A stretch of 45,905 nucleotides of DNA from Streptomyces longispororuber (GTDB taxonomy: Bacteria > Actinomycetota > Actinomycetes > Streptomycetales > Streptomycetaceae), in NCBI RefSeq assembly GCF_024448165.1, contig NZ_JAMOLN010000058.1, forward strand, positions 1 through 45,905, given 5' to 3'. The translations under genes were made by a program, and so were the position numbers. Positions within the stretch are counted from its first letter, which is position 1. Each line of letters begins with the position of its first letter. The notes below the pieces were generated by a model that worked only from the letters and a program-made list of their open reading frames with translations, made no database searches and was not told where the DNA came from. This document shows positions 16,060 through 25,647 of this stretch, in pieces.

Positions 16060-17262
16060 ATGTCGATCACCGAACGCGCCCAGGAACTCACCCCCGACCT
16101 CGTCGAACTGCGCCGGGCCCTGCACCGCGATCCCGAGCTCGGCCTCGCCCTGCCCCGCACCCAGGAGAAGGTGCTCACCGCCCTCGACGGACTGCCCCTG
16201 GAGATCAGCACCGGCAAGGGACTCGGCTCCGTCACCGCCGTCCTGCGCGGCGGGAAGCCCGGCGGCGCCGTCCTGCTGCGCGGCGACATGGACGCCCTGC
16301 CCGTCACGGAGAAGACCGGCGCGGAGTACGCCTCCCGGGTCCCCGGCGCGATGCACGCCTGCGGCCACGACCTGCACACGGCCGGACTCGTCGGCGCCGC
16401 GACGCTGCTCGCCGAACGGCGCGAACACCTCCACGGCGACATCGTGTTCATGTTCCAGCCGGGCGAGGAGGGCCACAACGGCGCGGGCCTGATGATCGAG
16501 GAGGGCGTCCTCGACGCGGCGGGCAAGCCGCTCGACGCCGCCTTCGCGCTGCACGTCGCCGCCAACCGGCTGCCCGGCGGCCTCGTCGCCACCCGCCCCG
16601 GCACCGTCACCTCCGCCTCCGACGTCCTGCGCGTCACCGTGCGCGGCGCGGGCGGCCACGGCTCCACCCCGCACAGCGCCAAGGACCCGGTCCCGGTCGC
16701 CTGCGAGATCGTCACCGCGCTGCAGAACTGGGTCACCCGCCGCTTCGACATCTTCGACCCGGTCGTCGTCACCGTCGGCACCTTCCACGCCGGCACCCAG
16801 CAGAACGTCATCCCGGAGACCGCCACCTTCGAGGCCACCGTGCGCAGCTACTCCGAGGCCGCCCACGCCCGCCTCATCGAGGGCCTGCCCCGGCTCGTGC
16901 GCGGCATCGCGGAGGCGCACGGCATCGAGGCCGAGGTCACGTACGACGTGCAGTACCCGGTCACCGTCAACGAGCCCGGCGAGACCGCCTTCGCCCTCGA
17001 CACCGCCCGCGAACTGCTCGGCCCCACCCAGGTGTGGCAGGCCCCCGACCCGGCCAACGGCTCCGAGGACTTCGCGTTCGTCCTGCAGCGCGTCCCCGGC
17101 GCGATGCTCCTGGTCGGCGCCGCCCCCGAAGGCGTCGACGCGGCGACCGCGCCCATGAACCACTCGCCGCACGCCGTCTTCGACGACCGGATCCTGGGCC
17201 GCCAGGCCGCCCTGCTCAGCGTGCTCGCCGAGGAGCGCCTCAAGCAGGGAGCCGCCGCGTGA
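16060..17262 (+). CDS. M20-family amidohydrolase
   Basis: 400-residue metal-dependent amidohydrolase of the M20D (hippurate hydrolase / N-acyl-amino-acid or IAA-amino-acid hydrolase) group. Metal-binding motifs are RGDMDALP, HACGHDLHTA, QPGEEGHNGAG (catalytic Glu-Glu) and the His of FALHVAANRLP; the lid domain holds GAGGHGSTPH. Members release free amino acids from N-acyl conjugates in the cytoplasm. AGGAGG lies about 10 nt before the ATG. The stop overlaps the MFS start (GTGA), so the two are translationally coupled. The divergent Lrp-type regulator suggests an amino acid derivative as signal. Confidence 0.9.
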   Translation: MSITERAQELTPDLVELRRALHRDPELGLALPRTQEKVLTALDGLPLEISTGKGLGSVTAVLRGGKPGGAVLLRGDMDALPVTEKTGAEYASRVPGAMHACGHDLHTAGLVGAATLLAERREHLHGDIVFMFQPGEEGHNGAGLMIEEGVLDAAGKPLDAAFALHVAANRLPGGLVATRPGTVTSASDVLRVTVRGAGGHGSTPHSAKDPVPVACEIVTALQNWVTRRFDIFDPVVVTVGTFHAGTQQNVIPETATFEATVRSYSEAAHARLIEGLPRLVRGIAEAHGIEAEVTYDVQYPVTVNEPGETAFALDTARELLGPTQVWQAPDPANGSEDFAFVLQRVPGAMLLVGAAPEGVDAATAPMNHSPHAVFDDRILGRQAALLSVLAEERLKQGAAA

Positions 17263-18716
17263 ACGCCCCCGCCCCGGCCGGCGCCAAGGTCCGTGCCGTC
17301 GTCGGACTCCTCGTCGCCTTCGAGCTGGTCAGCGGCTTCCTCCAGGGCGCCGCCGTACCCCTGGTCCCGCAGATCCAGGACTGGCAGGGCATCAGCACGG
17401 GCCAGGCCCAGTGGTTCACCACCGTGCAGTACCTGGCCGCCGCGATCAGCGTCCCCGCGTTCGGCCGCCTCGGCGACCTCTACGGACACCGGCGCCTGAT
17501 CCGCGTCGCGCTCGGCTCCATCGCCCTGGGCACCGTCCTCGTCGCCTGCGCCCCGAACCTCGCCGTCCTCCTCGTCGGCCGCGCCCTGATGGGCCCCCTC
17601 GCCGCGCTCCTTCCCCTGGAGATCGGTCTCGTACGGGACCGGCTCAGCGTCGACGGCGGACGCCGGGCCGTCGGCATGCTGGTCGGCTCGCTGACCCTGG
17701 GCACCGTCCTCGGACACGCCCTCGCGGGACCCCTGCTCAGCCTCCTCGGCGATCTGCGCGCGACCCTCGTCGCCCTCGCGGTGCTCGCCGTGTGCTGCGT
17801 CGCCCTGTCCTTCGTCGCCGTGCCCGAGTCGCGCACCCGGGCCGGGGGCCGCATGGACTGGTCGGGCGCGGCCCTGCTCGCACTCGCCCTGGTCCTGCTG
17901 CTCGGCACGGTCTCGCGCGGCACCGCGTGGGGCTGGCTGTCGGCGCCCACGCTCGGCGGACTGCTGCTCGCCGCCGTGCTGCTCACCGGGTGGGCCAGGC
18001 TCCAACTCGCCCGCCCGCACGCCCTGGTGGACGTCCGGGCCCTCGCGCGCAGGCACAGCGCCCCGTACTACGCGTCCGGGTTCGTGCTCGGCGGGGTGAT
18101 GCTCGGCGGACAGACCGTCGCCGTCAGCTTCATGGCCGCCTCGCCCGCCGACGAGGGCTACGGCTTCGACCTCGCGCCCTGGCAGATCAGCCTCTACGGC
18201 GTCGTCCCGAACGTCATGGCGTTCGCCGGCTCCGCCCTGTGCGCCGCGCTCGCCGTGAAGATCGGCTACCGGCGGCTGCTGCTCGTCGCCTTCGCCCTGC
18301 TCGCCGCGGGATACGCGGGACAGATCGTCGGCCACTCCGCGCTCGTCCCGTTCGCCGCGTGCGGCGCACTGGTCGGCGTCGGAGCCGGGTTCGCGCTCGG
18401 CGGCCTGCCCACCGTCATCGTGGAGCGCAGCGCCACCGACCGCACCGCGAGCGCGACCGCCGTCTACAACAACCTCAAGACGCTCGGCGGCAGCGTCGGC
18501 GGCGCCGCCTTCTCCGTCGCCCTCGGCTCCCTCGTCATCGGCACGACGGACACCCCGGCGCTCACCGCCTACCTGGCCATCTGGACCGGTGCCGCCGTCG
18601 CCTGCGCCCTCGCGGTCCTCGCCCAACTCGCCTTCCGCGGAAAGGAGTCCACGCCCGCGGAACCCGCCGCCGCACCGGTGCCCGCCGCCGCACGTCCGGC
18701 ACCGCCGGGCCCCTGA
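17259..18716 (+). CDS. MFS transporter
   Basis: 485-residue major-facilitator membrane protein, probably 12-14 transmembrane helices. The conserved loop 2-3 motif is present (GRLGDLYGHRRLIRVALG), and a PLVPQIQDWQGISTGQAQWF N-terminal segment resembles drug:H+ antiporter family members. The last 30 residues are a soluble Pro/Ala-rich tail. The start is GTG at 17259, overlapping the amidohydrolase stop by 4 nt. It probably imports the conjugate or exports the product handled by the amidohydrolase; direction is unknown. Confidence 0.9.
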   Translation: MNAPAPAGAKVRAVVGLLVAFELVSGFLQGAAVPLVPQIQDWQGISTGQAQWFTTVQYLAAAISVPAFGRLGDLYGHRRLIRVALGSIALGTVLVACAPNLAVLLVGRALMGPLAALLPLEIGLVRDRLSVDGGRRAVGMLVGSLTLGTVLGHALAGPLLSLLGDLRATLVALAVLAVCCVALSFVAVPESRTRAGGRMDWSGAALLALALVLLLGTVSRGTAWGWLSAPTLGGLLLAAVLLTGWARLQLARPHALVDVRALARRHSAPYYASGFVLGGVMLGGQTVAVSFMAASPADEGYGFDLAPWQISLYGVVPNVMAFAGSALCAALAVKIGYRRLLLVAFALLAAGYAGQIVGHSALVPFAACGALVGVGAGFALGGLPTVIVERSATDRTASATAVYNNLKTLGGSVGGAAFSVALGSLVIGTTDTPALTAYLAIWTGAAVACALAVLAQLAFRGKESTPAEPAAAPVPAAARPAPPGP

Positions 18717-18730
18717 CCGCGCCGGGGATC

Positions 18731-18736
18731 TAACCT
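18731..18736 (+). promoter_or_regulatory. Possible -10 of a leaderless SARP transcript
   Basis: TAACCT ends 6 nt before the GTG of the SARP gene, the spacing expected when transcription starts at the start codon itself. The gene has no convincing ribosome binding site. No good -35 hexamer lies at 16-18 bp, so this is tentative. Confidence 0.3.
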
Positions 18737-18742
18737 GCACGG

Positions 18743-21700
18743 GTGAGCACCGACCTGACCCTGCTGCCCCGCGTCGCCCACCGGGGCCGGGAGATCACCG
18801 CGCCCCGGCTGCGCGGCCTGCTCGCCCTGCTCGCCGGTGAGCCGCGGAGCGGGTGCAGCACCGAACGGCTCGTGGCGGGGCTCTGGCCCGAGGCACTGCC
18901 GGAGCGTCCCGGCAAGGCGGTGCAGGTGCTCGTCTCGCGGGCGAGGACCCTGCTGGGCGCCGACGCGATCACGAGCACGCCGACCGGCTACCGCCTCGCC
19001 CTCGCCGAGGACCAGGTCGACAGCTCCGCACTGCTGCGGCACGCCGCCGTGAGCGCGGAGCGGGCCAGGGCCGGGGACCACACAGGGGCGCTGGCCGCGG
19101 CCGAGGCCGGGCTCGCCCTGTGGCCGGACGGCCCGGACGAGCCGGGCGGCACGGACGACCCCGTCGAGGCGCTGCGCGCCGAGCGCGGTCCCGTCCGCGC
19201 CGGCCTCGTCCGCACCCGGGCGCTCGCCCTCGCCCGGCTCGGCCGGCACGCGGAGGCGGCGGACTCCCTGGCCACGACGGCGGCACGGCTGCCGCGCGAC
19301 GAGGAGGTGCTCGCCGAGCTGCTGCGCGGCGAGGCGGCGATCGCGGGCCCGGCCGCCGCGCTGATCCGCTACGAGACGTACCGCCGCGAGCTGCGCGACG
19401 GGCTCGGCGCGGACCCGGGCGCCCGGCTCAGGTCCGTGCACGAGGAGCTGCTGCGCGGCGGAACCACGGTCCGGCACGGCGTCCCGCACGAACCGAACCG
19501 GCTCGTCGGCCGCGACGAGGACATCACGGCGGTGGAGCGGCTGCTGCACACCTCCCGCGCCGTCACCGTCGTCGGCCCGGGCGGCCTCGGCAAGACCCGC
19601 CTCGCGCACGCCGTGAGCCGCCGCGCCGGACAACGCGTCGTGTACGTCGTGCCGTTGGCCGGGGTCACCGCGGACGCCGACGTCGCCGCGGAGGTGGCAG
19701 CCACGCTCGGCGCGGGGGAGGGACGGCACGGCGCCGTCGGCGGCCACGCCCCCGCCGACCCGCTGGCCGGCATCGTCGGCGCGCTCGGTGCCGGGCCCGC
19801 CCTGGTCGTCCTCGACAACTGCGAGCACGTCATCGGCGGCGTCGCCGGCCTCGTCCAGGCGCTGCTCGCCCGCGCGGCCGACCTGCGCGTGCTCGCCACC
19901 AGCCGGTCCCCGCTGGGCCTCACGTCGGAAGCGGTGTACCCGCTGCCCGCCCTGGACCTGGACACCTCCGTCGACCTGTTCACCCAGCGGGCCACGGCCG
20001 CGCGGCCCGGCGTCGAACTCCCCCCGGACGCGGTGGCGGACCTCTGCCGCCACCTCGACGGACTGCCGCTCGCCGTGGAACTGGCCGCCGCGCGGGTCAG
20101 GACCCTGTCGGTGCCGGACGTCGCCCGCCGCCTCGGCGACCGGTTCGCACTGCTGCGCGGCGGCGTACGCGACGTGCCCGAGCGCCACCGCACCCTGCAC
20201 GCCGTCGTGGACTGGAGCTGGAACCTGCTCGCGGACGAGGCCCGGTCGGCCATGGGTACCCTGTCCGTCTTCCCCGGCGGATTCTCCGGCGAGGGCGCGG
20301 AGCACGTCCTGGGCCACGACGCGCCGTTCCTCCTGGAGCAACTGGCCGAGCAGTCGCTGCTCACCGTCACCGACACCCCGGCCGGGGTCCGGTTCGGCAT
20401 GCTGGAGACCGTACGGGAGTTCAGCGCGGCCCGGCGCGCGGAGACGGGCGAAGAGGAGCGGGCCGTCGGCCAACTCCTCGACTGGGCAAGGGACTTCGGC
20501 ATCACCCACCACGAGGTGCTGCTCGGCGTCCGGTCACCGGCCGCCTGGGAGGGGATCAAGGCCGAGCAGGACAACCTCGTCGCGGCCCTGCGGCACGCCC
20601 TGACCCGCGGCGACGGCGCCACCGTCGCGGCCGTCACCGCGGTCCTCGCGTCGCTCTGGTCCACCGACTCCAACTACCCGCGCCTCGCCGCCCTCGCGGC
20701 CGACACCGGACCCCCGCTCTCGCACTACCACCCCGAGCCCGCCCACGTCGACGTCGCCCGAGCCGCCGCGGTGCTGTGCGCGGCGAGCCTCATCGTGGAC
20801 CAGGCGCCCCGCGTCGTCCGCCACCTCGTCACGCTGCGCCGGCTGCCCGCCGCCCCGCCGGACACTCTGCTGCGCGCCATCGCCGTGGTGCTGCGCGCGG
20901 TGCCCGACCTGCGGCCGCCCCGCTACGACGTGCTGCGTGAACTCTGCGCGAGCGAGTACCCCCTGGTCGCCGCGGTCGCCGAGGCCGTCGCCACGTACGT
21001 CTGGGAGCACGAGCACGACATCGAGGCGGCGCTCGCCTCGGCCCGGCGGAGCATCGACGTGCTGGGACCGGTCGACAGCCCGCCGCTGGAGGTCCTGGGC
21101 CTGTCCCGGCTGAGCGAGCTGTGCCTGAAGACGGGCGACGGCGACGCCGCCCACCGCCACCTCCGGGCGGCCCGCGCGGCACTGCCCCGGTTCGGCGACG
21201 AGAACGACTACGTCGGCATCCGCTGGGGCCTCGCGCTGGCCTGCCTGCAGCGCGGCGACCCCGACGAGGCCGAGAGCTGGCAGCGGCGGGCCGAGGCCGA
21301 CGGCGCCGCCCAGAAGGACCCCTTCTACAGCCCCGACCTGGGCGTCCGCGCCGAGATCGCCCTCGCCCGCGGCCGGACCGGGGCCGGCCTCGACCTGTGG
21401 CGCCGCGCCGTGGCCCGGCTGCCCGCGACCGGCACCCAGTACCCCGGTGACCTGTGGCTGGACCCGTGGGCGCTGCAGATCCAGGCGACGGCCGTGACGG
21501 CGCACGCCTACGCTGGCCGGCCGGAACCCGTCGCCGAGACCGCCGAGCGGCTGCGGACGCTGTTCACCGGACCGCCCGTGGCCTGGCTCGGACTGCCCGT
21601 CCTCGGCACGGCGCTGCACGCCCTCGGCGCCACCGGGCTCGCCGGCCGCGACCCGGCCGCCGTACGGATGGTCGCCCTCGCCGAACGGCTGTGGGTGCTG

Positions 21701-21856
21701 CGCGAGTTCCAGCCCACGATGGCCGCGGACCGCGCCCGGCAGGCCGCCGAGGACGCCGACCGGGCGGCGTACGCCGACGCGGTGGCCGGGTACGCCGCCC
21801 TGGGGCGGGACGCGTTGCGGGACGCGTCCCGCGCGCTCATCTCGGGTCGCGGTTGA
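18743..21856 (+). CDS. AfsR/SARP-type regulator with BTAD and NB-ARC ATPase
   Basis: 1037-residue cytoplasmic regulator. The N-terminus (1-90) is an OmpR-like winged helix in the form seen in this subfamily (RLRGLLALLAG...STERLVAGLWP...RARTLLG...TPTGYRLAL). A bacterial transcriptional activation domain follows (about 90-240; RYETYRRELRDGLGADPGARLRSVHEELL), then an NB-ARC/STAND ATPase with Walker A GPGGLGKTR (K284), Walker B ALVVLDNCEHVI and the GLPLAVELAAARV motif, and a long C-terminal helical TPR-like region. Such proteins activate antibiotic or transport genes. The GTG at 18743 has no clear ribosome binding site. The 3' end overlaps the convergent ABC permease by 20 bp, and the facing DrrAB pair is a candidate target. 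Confidence 0.9.
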   Translation: MSTDLTLLPRVAHRGREITAPRLRGLLALLAGEPRSGCSTERLVAGLWPEALPERPGKAVQVLVSRARTLLGADAITSTPTGYRLALAEDQVDSSALLRHAAVSAERARAGDHTGALAAAEAGLALWPDGPDEPGGTDDPVEALRAERGPVRAGLVRTRALALARLGRHAEAADSLATTAARLPRDEEVLAELLRGEAAIAGPAAALIRYETYRRELRDGLGADPGARLRSVHEELLRGGTTVRHGVPHEPNRLVGRDEDITAVERLLHTSRAVTVVGPGGLGKTRLAHAVSRRAGQRVVYVVPLAGVTADADVAAEVAATLGAGEGRHGAVGGHAPADPLAGIVGALGAGPALVVLDNCEHVIGGVAGLVQALLARAADLRVLATSRSPLGLTSEAVYPLPALDLDTSVDLFTQRATAARPGVELPPDAVADLCRHLDGLPLAVELAAARVRTLSVPDVARRLGDRFALLRGGVRDVPERHRTLHAVVDWSWNLLADEARSAMGTLSVFPGGFSGEGAEHVLGHDAPFLLEQLAEQSLLTVTDTPAGVRFGMLETVREFSAARRAETGEEERAVGQLLDWARDFGITHHEVLLGVRSPAAWEGIKAEQDNLVAALRHALTRGDGATVAAVTAVLASLWSTDSNYPRLAALAADTGPPLSHYHPEPAHVDVARAAAVLCAASLIVDQAPRVVRHLVTLRRLPAAPPDTLLRAIAVVLRAVPDLRPPRYDVLRELCASEYPLVAAVAEAVATYVWEHEHDIEAALASARRSIDVLGPVDSPPLEVLGLSRLSELCLKTGDGDAAHRHLRAARAALPRFGDENDYVGIRWGLALACLQRGDPDEAESWQRRAEADGAAQKDPFYSPDLGVRAEIALARGRTGAGLDLWRRAVARLPATGTQYPGDLWLDPWALQIQATAVTAHAYAGRPEPVAETAERLRTLFTGPPVAWLGLPVLGTALHALGATGLAGRDPAAVRMVALAERLWVLREFQPTMAADRARQAAEDADRAAYADAVAGYAALGRDALRDASRALISGRG

Positions 21857-22625
21857 ACAGCGCCCTCGACCAGAAGTAGCCGAGCGCGGCCAGCGCCAGG
21901 CACCAGGCGACGGCGAGCCACCCGTTGTGGCCGATCCCGGTGCCGATGAGCAGTCCGCGCAGGGTCTCGATGATCGGTGTGAACGGCTGGTACTCGGCCA
22001 CCGGCCGGAACCAGCCCGGCATCGCGTCGACCGGGACGAACGCGCTGGAGATGAACGGCAGGACGAACAGCGGCATGGCGTTGTTGCTGGCCGCCTCCGG
22101 GTTCGGGCTGGCCAGGCCCAGGCCGACCGCGATCCAGGTGAGCGCGAGGGCGACGAGGACGGTGAGCCCGAACGCCGCCAGCCACTCCAGGGCCGTCGCG
22201 TCCGTCGACCGGAACCCGATGGCCACGGCGACCGTGCCGACGACGAGCACCCCGATGACCGTCTGCAGCACACTGCCCAGGACGTGCCCTACGAGGACCG
22301 CCCTGCGATGGATCGCCATGGTGCGGAACCGGGCCATGATGCCCTCGGTCATGTCCATCGTCACGGAGATCGCGGTGCCCGCCGGAGTGGCGCCGATCGT
22401 CATCAGCAGGATGCCGGGGACGAGGTAGCCGATGTAGGCGGAGCGGTCGGCCTCGCCGTCGATGCCCGCGCTCATCACGTCCCCGAAGACGTACACGAAC
22501 AGCAGCAGCAGGACGATGGGCGTCAGCAGGATGTTCAGAGTGAGGGAGGGGTAGCGCCGCGCGTGCAGCAGGTTGCGCCGCAGCATCGTGGCGCAGTCGC
22601 GGACGGCGAGGGACGTGCCGCTCAT
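21837..22625 (-). CDS. ABC-2 type (DrrB-like) permease
   Basis: 262-residue membrane subunit with six predicted helices of the ABC-2/DrrB drug-export type. The SLTLNILLTPIVLLLLFVYVFG first helix, the SVTMDMTEGIMARFRTMAIHRRAVLVGHV cytoplasmic loop and the PEAASNNAMPLFVLPFISSAFVP segment are characteristic. It follows its ATPase with a 4-nt ATGA overlap and is translationally coupled. The substrate is unknown; daunorubicin-type resistance exporters are the nearest named relatives. The 3' end overlaps the SARP gene by 20 bp. Confidence 0.92.
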   Translation of the reverse strand: MSGTSLAVRDCATMLRRNLLHARRYPSLTLNILLTPIVLLLLFVYVFGDVMSAGIDGEADRSAYIGYLVPGILLMTIGATPAGTAISVTMDMTEGIMARFRTMAIHRRAVLVGHVLGSVLQTVIGVLVVGTVAVAIGFRSTDATALEWLAAFGLTVLVALALTWIAVGLGLASPNPEAASNNAMPLFVLPFISSAFVPVDAMPGWFRPVAEYQPFTPIIETLRGLLIGTGIGHNGWLAVAWCLALAALGYFWSRALFNRDPR

Positions 22626-23596
22626 CGGACGGCCTCCTCGGCCGGGACGGGCTGGTCGGTGCCGCCGGTCAGCGCGAAGAACACGTCGTCGAGGTCGGGG
22701 GTGTGCACGGTCAGCGCGTCCGCCTCGATGCCCGCCGAGTCCAGCCGGTCGAGGACGGAGCGCAGCTCCCGCTGGGTGCCGTCGCTCGGGATCCGCACGG
22801 CGAGCGCCTCGTCGTCCGTGGTGACGTCCCGCAGCGCGGCGACGGCCGACCGGTACGCGGCCGGGTCGGCGAACCGCAGCCGCACGTGCCCGCCCGGCAC
22901 CAGCCGCTTCAGCTCGTCGGAGCTGCCCGTGGCGGCGATCCGTCCCTCGCTCAACACGGCGATCCGGTCGGCGAGTTCATCGGCCTCGTCCAGGTACTGC
23001 GTGGTGAGGAAGACGGTGACGCCATCGGCGACGAGCTCGCGGACGATGCCCCACATGGTGTGGCGGGAGCGTGGGTCGAGGCCGGTCGTCGGCTCGTCGA
23101 GGAAGATGATCCGCGGGGCGCCGACCAGGGTCATGGCGAGGTCGAGGCGGCGGGTCATGCCGCCGGAGTAGGTGGAGGCAGGCTTCCGCGCCGCCGCCAC
23201 CAGGTCGAAGCGTTCGAGGAGTTCGGCGGTGACCCGGCGCCCCTCGCGCCGGGGCAGATGGTGCAGGTCCGCCATGAGGAGCATGTTCTCCTCGCCGGTG
23301 ATCAGCCCGTCCACGGCCGAGAACTGGCCGGTCACGCCGATCGTCGACCGTACGGCCTGCGGGTCGACGGCCAGGTCGTGGCCGCCGACGGACAGGTGGC
23401 CGCCGTCGGCGGTGATGAGCGTGGAGAGGATCCTGACGGCGGTGGTCTTCCCGGCGCCGTTCGGGCCGAGCAGGGAGAAGACCGTGCCGGTCGGCACCGC
23501 GAGGTCGATGCCGTCGAGGACGGTCTTGTCCCCGAAGGACTTGCGGAGCCCCTTCGCCGTGATGGCGAAGGGGACGGGCGCTGTCGTTGTGGTCAT
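22622..23596 (-). CDS. ABC exporter ATP-binding protein (DrrA-like)
   Basis: 324-residue ATPase subunit. The Walker A motif is GPNGAGKTT, the Q-loop follows in TGQFSAVDGLITG, the signature is TYSGGMTRR, Walker B is IIFLDEPTTGLDP and the switch His falls in LTTQYLDEADELADRI. The QYLDEAD motif and the C-terminal 90-residue domain ending DLDDVFFALTGG are characteristic of DrrA-type drug exporters. The ATG at 23596 was taken; its product begins MTTTTAPVPFAITAKGLRKSFG. It pairs with the overlapping permease gene. It is 69 bp downstream of the sugar importer operon in the same orientation, but its function looks unrelated. Confidence 0.93.
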   Translation of the reverse strand: MTTTTAPVPFAITAKGLRKSFGDKTVLDGIDLAVPTGTVFSLLGPNGAGKTTAVRILSTLITADGGHLSVGGHDLAVDPQAVRSTIGVTGQFSAVDGLITGEENMLLMADLHHLPRREGRRVTAELLERFDLVAAARKPASTYSGGMTRRLDLAMTLVGAPRIIFLDEPTTGLDPRSRHTMWGIVRELVADGVTVFLTTQYLDEADELADRIAVLSEGRIAATGSSDELKRLVPGGHVRLRFADPAAYRSAVAALRDVTTDDEALAVRIPSDGTQRELRSVLDRLDSAGIEADALTVHTPDLDDVFFALTGGTDQPVPAEEAVR

Positions 23597-23665
23597 GCCG
23601 CACAGGCTCGGGCCTGCCGCACTCAGCGCGGCTTCACGACGGTTTCAGTCCCTGGAACCTGCAGG

Positions 23666-24688
23666 TCACAGCACCCGTCGGCGCCGCCCCAGCCACGTCT
23701 GCGCGATGACGACCACGGCGAGGAACGCACCGCTGACCACCTGCTGGTACGCGGAGTCCAGCGACCCGATCTGGTTGATCACGTTCTGGATCACCTTCAG
23801 CAGCAGCACGCCCACCAGTGATCCGCTGATGAACCCGAAGCCGCCCGTCAGCAGCGTGCCGCCGATGACGACCGCCGAGATCGCCTCCAGCTCCATGCCG
23901 GAGCCGAGGATCGTCACCCCGGACACCAGCCACGCCGCGTTCAGCGCACCGGCGAGCCCCGCGCACAGACCGGACACCGTGTAGACGCCGATCTTCGTCC
24001 GGGCCACCGGCGCGCCCATCAGGGCCGCCGCGTCCTCGTTGCCGCCGACCGCGTACACGTACTGCCCGAACCGGGTGCGGCGCAGGACCACCGCGCCGAG
24101 CACGAACAGGGCGAGCGTGATCCACACCGGGACGCCGACGCCGAGCAGCTTCTCCTGGCCGAGCGACGCGAAGAACGTGGACTTGTCGACGAGGTACGTC
24201 GTCGAGCCCTCGTCCGTGACGGCGAGCAGGATGCCGCGGGCGCCGAGCATCGCCGCCAGTGTCACGATGAACGGGGCGAGGCGCGAACGCGCGATCAGCA
24301 GCCCGTTGACCAGGCCGATCAGACCGCACACCGCGAGCGGCAGGAGCAGCGCCACCACCGTCCCGTACTGCGATCCCCAGGCGGCGAGCACACCGCCCAG
24401 CGCGAACAGCGAACCCACCGACAGGTCGATGCCGCCCGTCACGATCACGAACGTCATGCCGAGCGCGACGACCGCGAGGAACGCGGACGACAGCGCCATG
24501 TTCTCCAGGTTGTCGCCGGTCAGGAAGGTGTCGAAGGAGAGCGACGCGGCGATCACCGCGATCACCAGCGTGACCAGGGCGCCGTGCTGCTGGGCCAGTG
24601 CGCTCAGGCGTTCCGCGCGGGTCGCCCCGAGCGGTTCGTCGTGCCGTGGACCGGCCGGCGGTGCGGTCTCCACATCCGTCATCGTCAT
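23666..24688 (-). CDS. Sugar ABC importer permease (YjfF-like)
   Basis: 340-residue inner-membrane permease of the ribose/galactofuranose (BPD_transp_2) family with 8-10 helices. Conserved stretches are GMTFVIVTGGIDLSVGS, RLAPFIVTLAAMLGARG, YVYAVGGNEDAAALMGAPV and ISAVVIGGTLLTGGFG. The ATG at 24688 is favoured by GGGGGAA upstream and by its 4-nt ATGA overlap with the preceding permease; a second in-frame ATG is at 24682. It is the last gene of the four-gene importer operon. It forms a heterodimeric channel with the preceding permease, as in E. coli YtfT/YjfF. Confidence 0.93.
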   Translation of the reverse strand: MTMTDVETAPPAGPRHDEPLGATRAERLSALAQQHGALVTLVIAVIAASLSFDTFLTGDNLENMALSSAFLAVVALGMTFVIVTGGIDLSVGSLFALGGVLAAWGSQYGTVVALLLPLAVCGLIGLVNGLLIARSRLAPFIVTLAAMLGARGILLAVTDEGSTTYLVDKSTFFASLGQEKLLGVGVPVWITLALFVLGAVVLRRTRFGQYVYAVGGNEDAAALMGAPVARTKIGVYTVSGLCAGLAGALNAAWLVSGVTILGSGMELEAISAVVIGGTLLTGGFGFISGSLVGVLLLKVIQNVINQIGSLDSAYQQVVSGAFLAVVVIAQTWLGRRRRVL

Positions 24689-25647
24689 CGCTTCCCCCGT
24701 TCCCTGGCCGCGTAGACGGCGAGCACGATCACCACGGCCTGGGCGATCTGCGTCCACGACGGCGGCAGGTCGTGCTTGATGAGCGTGGCCGTGAGCAGCT
24801 GGATGAGGACGGCGCCCGCGACCGTGCCGCCGATCCGCACCCGGCCACCGGTCAGCGGGGTGCCGCCGACCACGACCGCCGTGATCGCGGAGAGTTCCAT
24901 CAGATTGCCGAGCGACGTCGGGTCGCTCGCGGTCAGCCGCGCGGTGGCCAGCACCCCCGCCACGGCGGCCAGCGCGCCGGACAGCACGTACACGAGGACG
25001 AGGACCCTGCGCACCGGAAGCCCCGCCAGCTGGGCGGCCGGGCGGCTGTCGCCGATCGCGAGGAGCTGACGGCCGAACGTGGTGCGCCGCACGACGAACG
25101 CGACGAGCAGCGCCAGGGCCGCCGCGATCAGCACCAGGTACGGGATGCCGAGCACGTCACCGGTGCCCAGGGAGCGCAGGCCCGGGTCCCGGACGTCCTT
25201 GAGCTGGGGGAGGAGCACGAGCGCGAGTCCGCGGCCGGCCACCATGAGCGCCAGGGTGGCGACGATGGGCTGGACCCCGATGAACGCGACGAGCGCGCCG
25301 TTGGCGACCCCGACGAGCACGCCTCCGACGAGCGCGGCGATCAGCGCGATCCACGCGCCGTAGCCGAGGTAGAGGGAGATGAGGGACGTGGCGAGCGCCA
25401 TCACCGAGCCGACCGACAGGTCGACGCCCTCGCTGCCGATCGCCAGGGCCATGCCGAGCGCCACGATCAGCACGGGCGCGACCTGCACGGCCTGGGTGCG
25501 GAAGTTTTCGGCGGACAGGAAGTGCGGGGTGAAGGCGATGTTCACCAGGAGCAGGACGGCGACGCCGAGATAGACGCCGTAGTCCTGGAGCAGGCGAAGC
25601 AGCCGGTCGCGGTCGACGGCGGCCCTGCCCAGGGTCAGTTCACTCAA
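24685..25647 (-). CDS. Sugar ABC importer permease (YtfT-like)
   Basis: 320-residue permease of the same family, with GMALAIGSEGVDLSVGSVMALA, GVQPIVATLALMVAGRGLAL and ITAVVVGGTPLTGGRVRIGG as the signature regions. The start is TTG at 25647, supported by GGAGGG 8 nt upstream. It lies 8 nt inside the end of the ATPase gene (TTGAGTGA), so it is translationally coupled. Two different permeases plus a fused double ATPase and a lipoprotein are the layout of the E. coli ytfQRT-yjfF galactofuranose importer. Confidence 0.92.
   Translation of the reverse strand: MSELTLGRAAVDRDRLLRLLQDYGVYLGVAVLLLVNIAFTPHFLSAENFRTQAVQVAPVLIVALGMALAIGSEGVDLSVGSVMALATSLISLYLGYGAWIALIAALVGGVLVGVANGALVAFIGVQPIVATLALMVAGRGLALVLLPQLKDVRDPGLRSLGTGDVLGIPYLVLIAAALALLVAFVVRRTTFGRQLLAIGDSRPAAQLAGLPVRRVLVLVYVLSGALAAVAGVLATARLTASDPTSLGNLMELSAITAVVVGGTPLTGGRVRIGGTVAGAVLIQLLTATLIKHDLPPSWTQIAQAVVIVLAVYAARERGKR

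Noticed and set aside
18743..23596. A secondary-metabolite gene cluster led by the SARP regulator.
   Set aside because: No polyketide, peptide, terpene or RiPP biosynthetic genes are in the window; only an exporter faces it.
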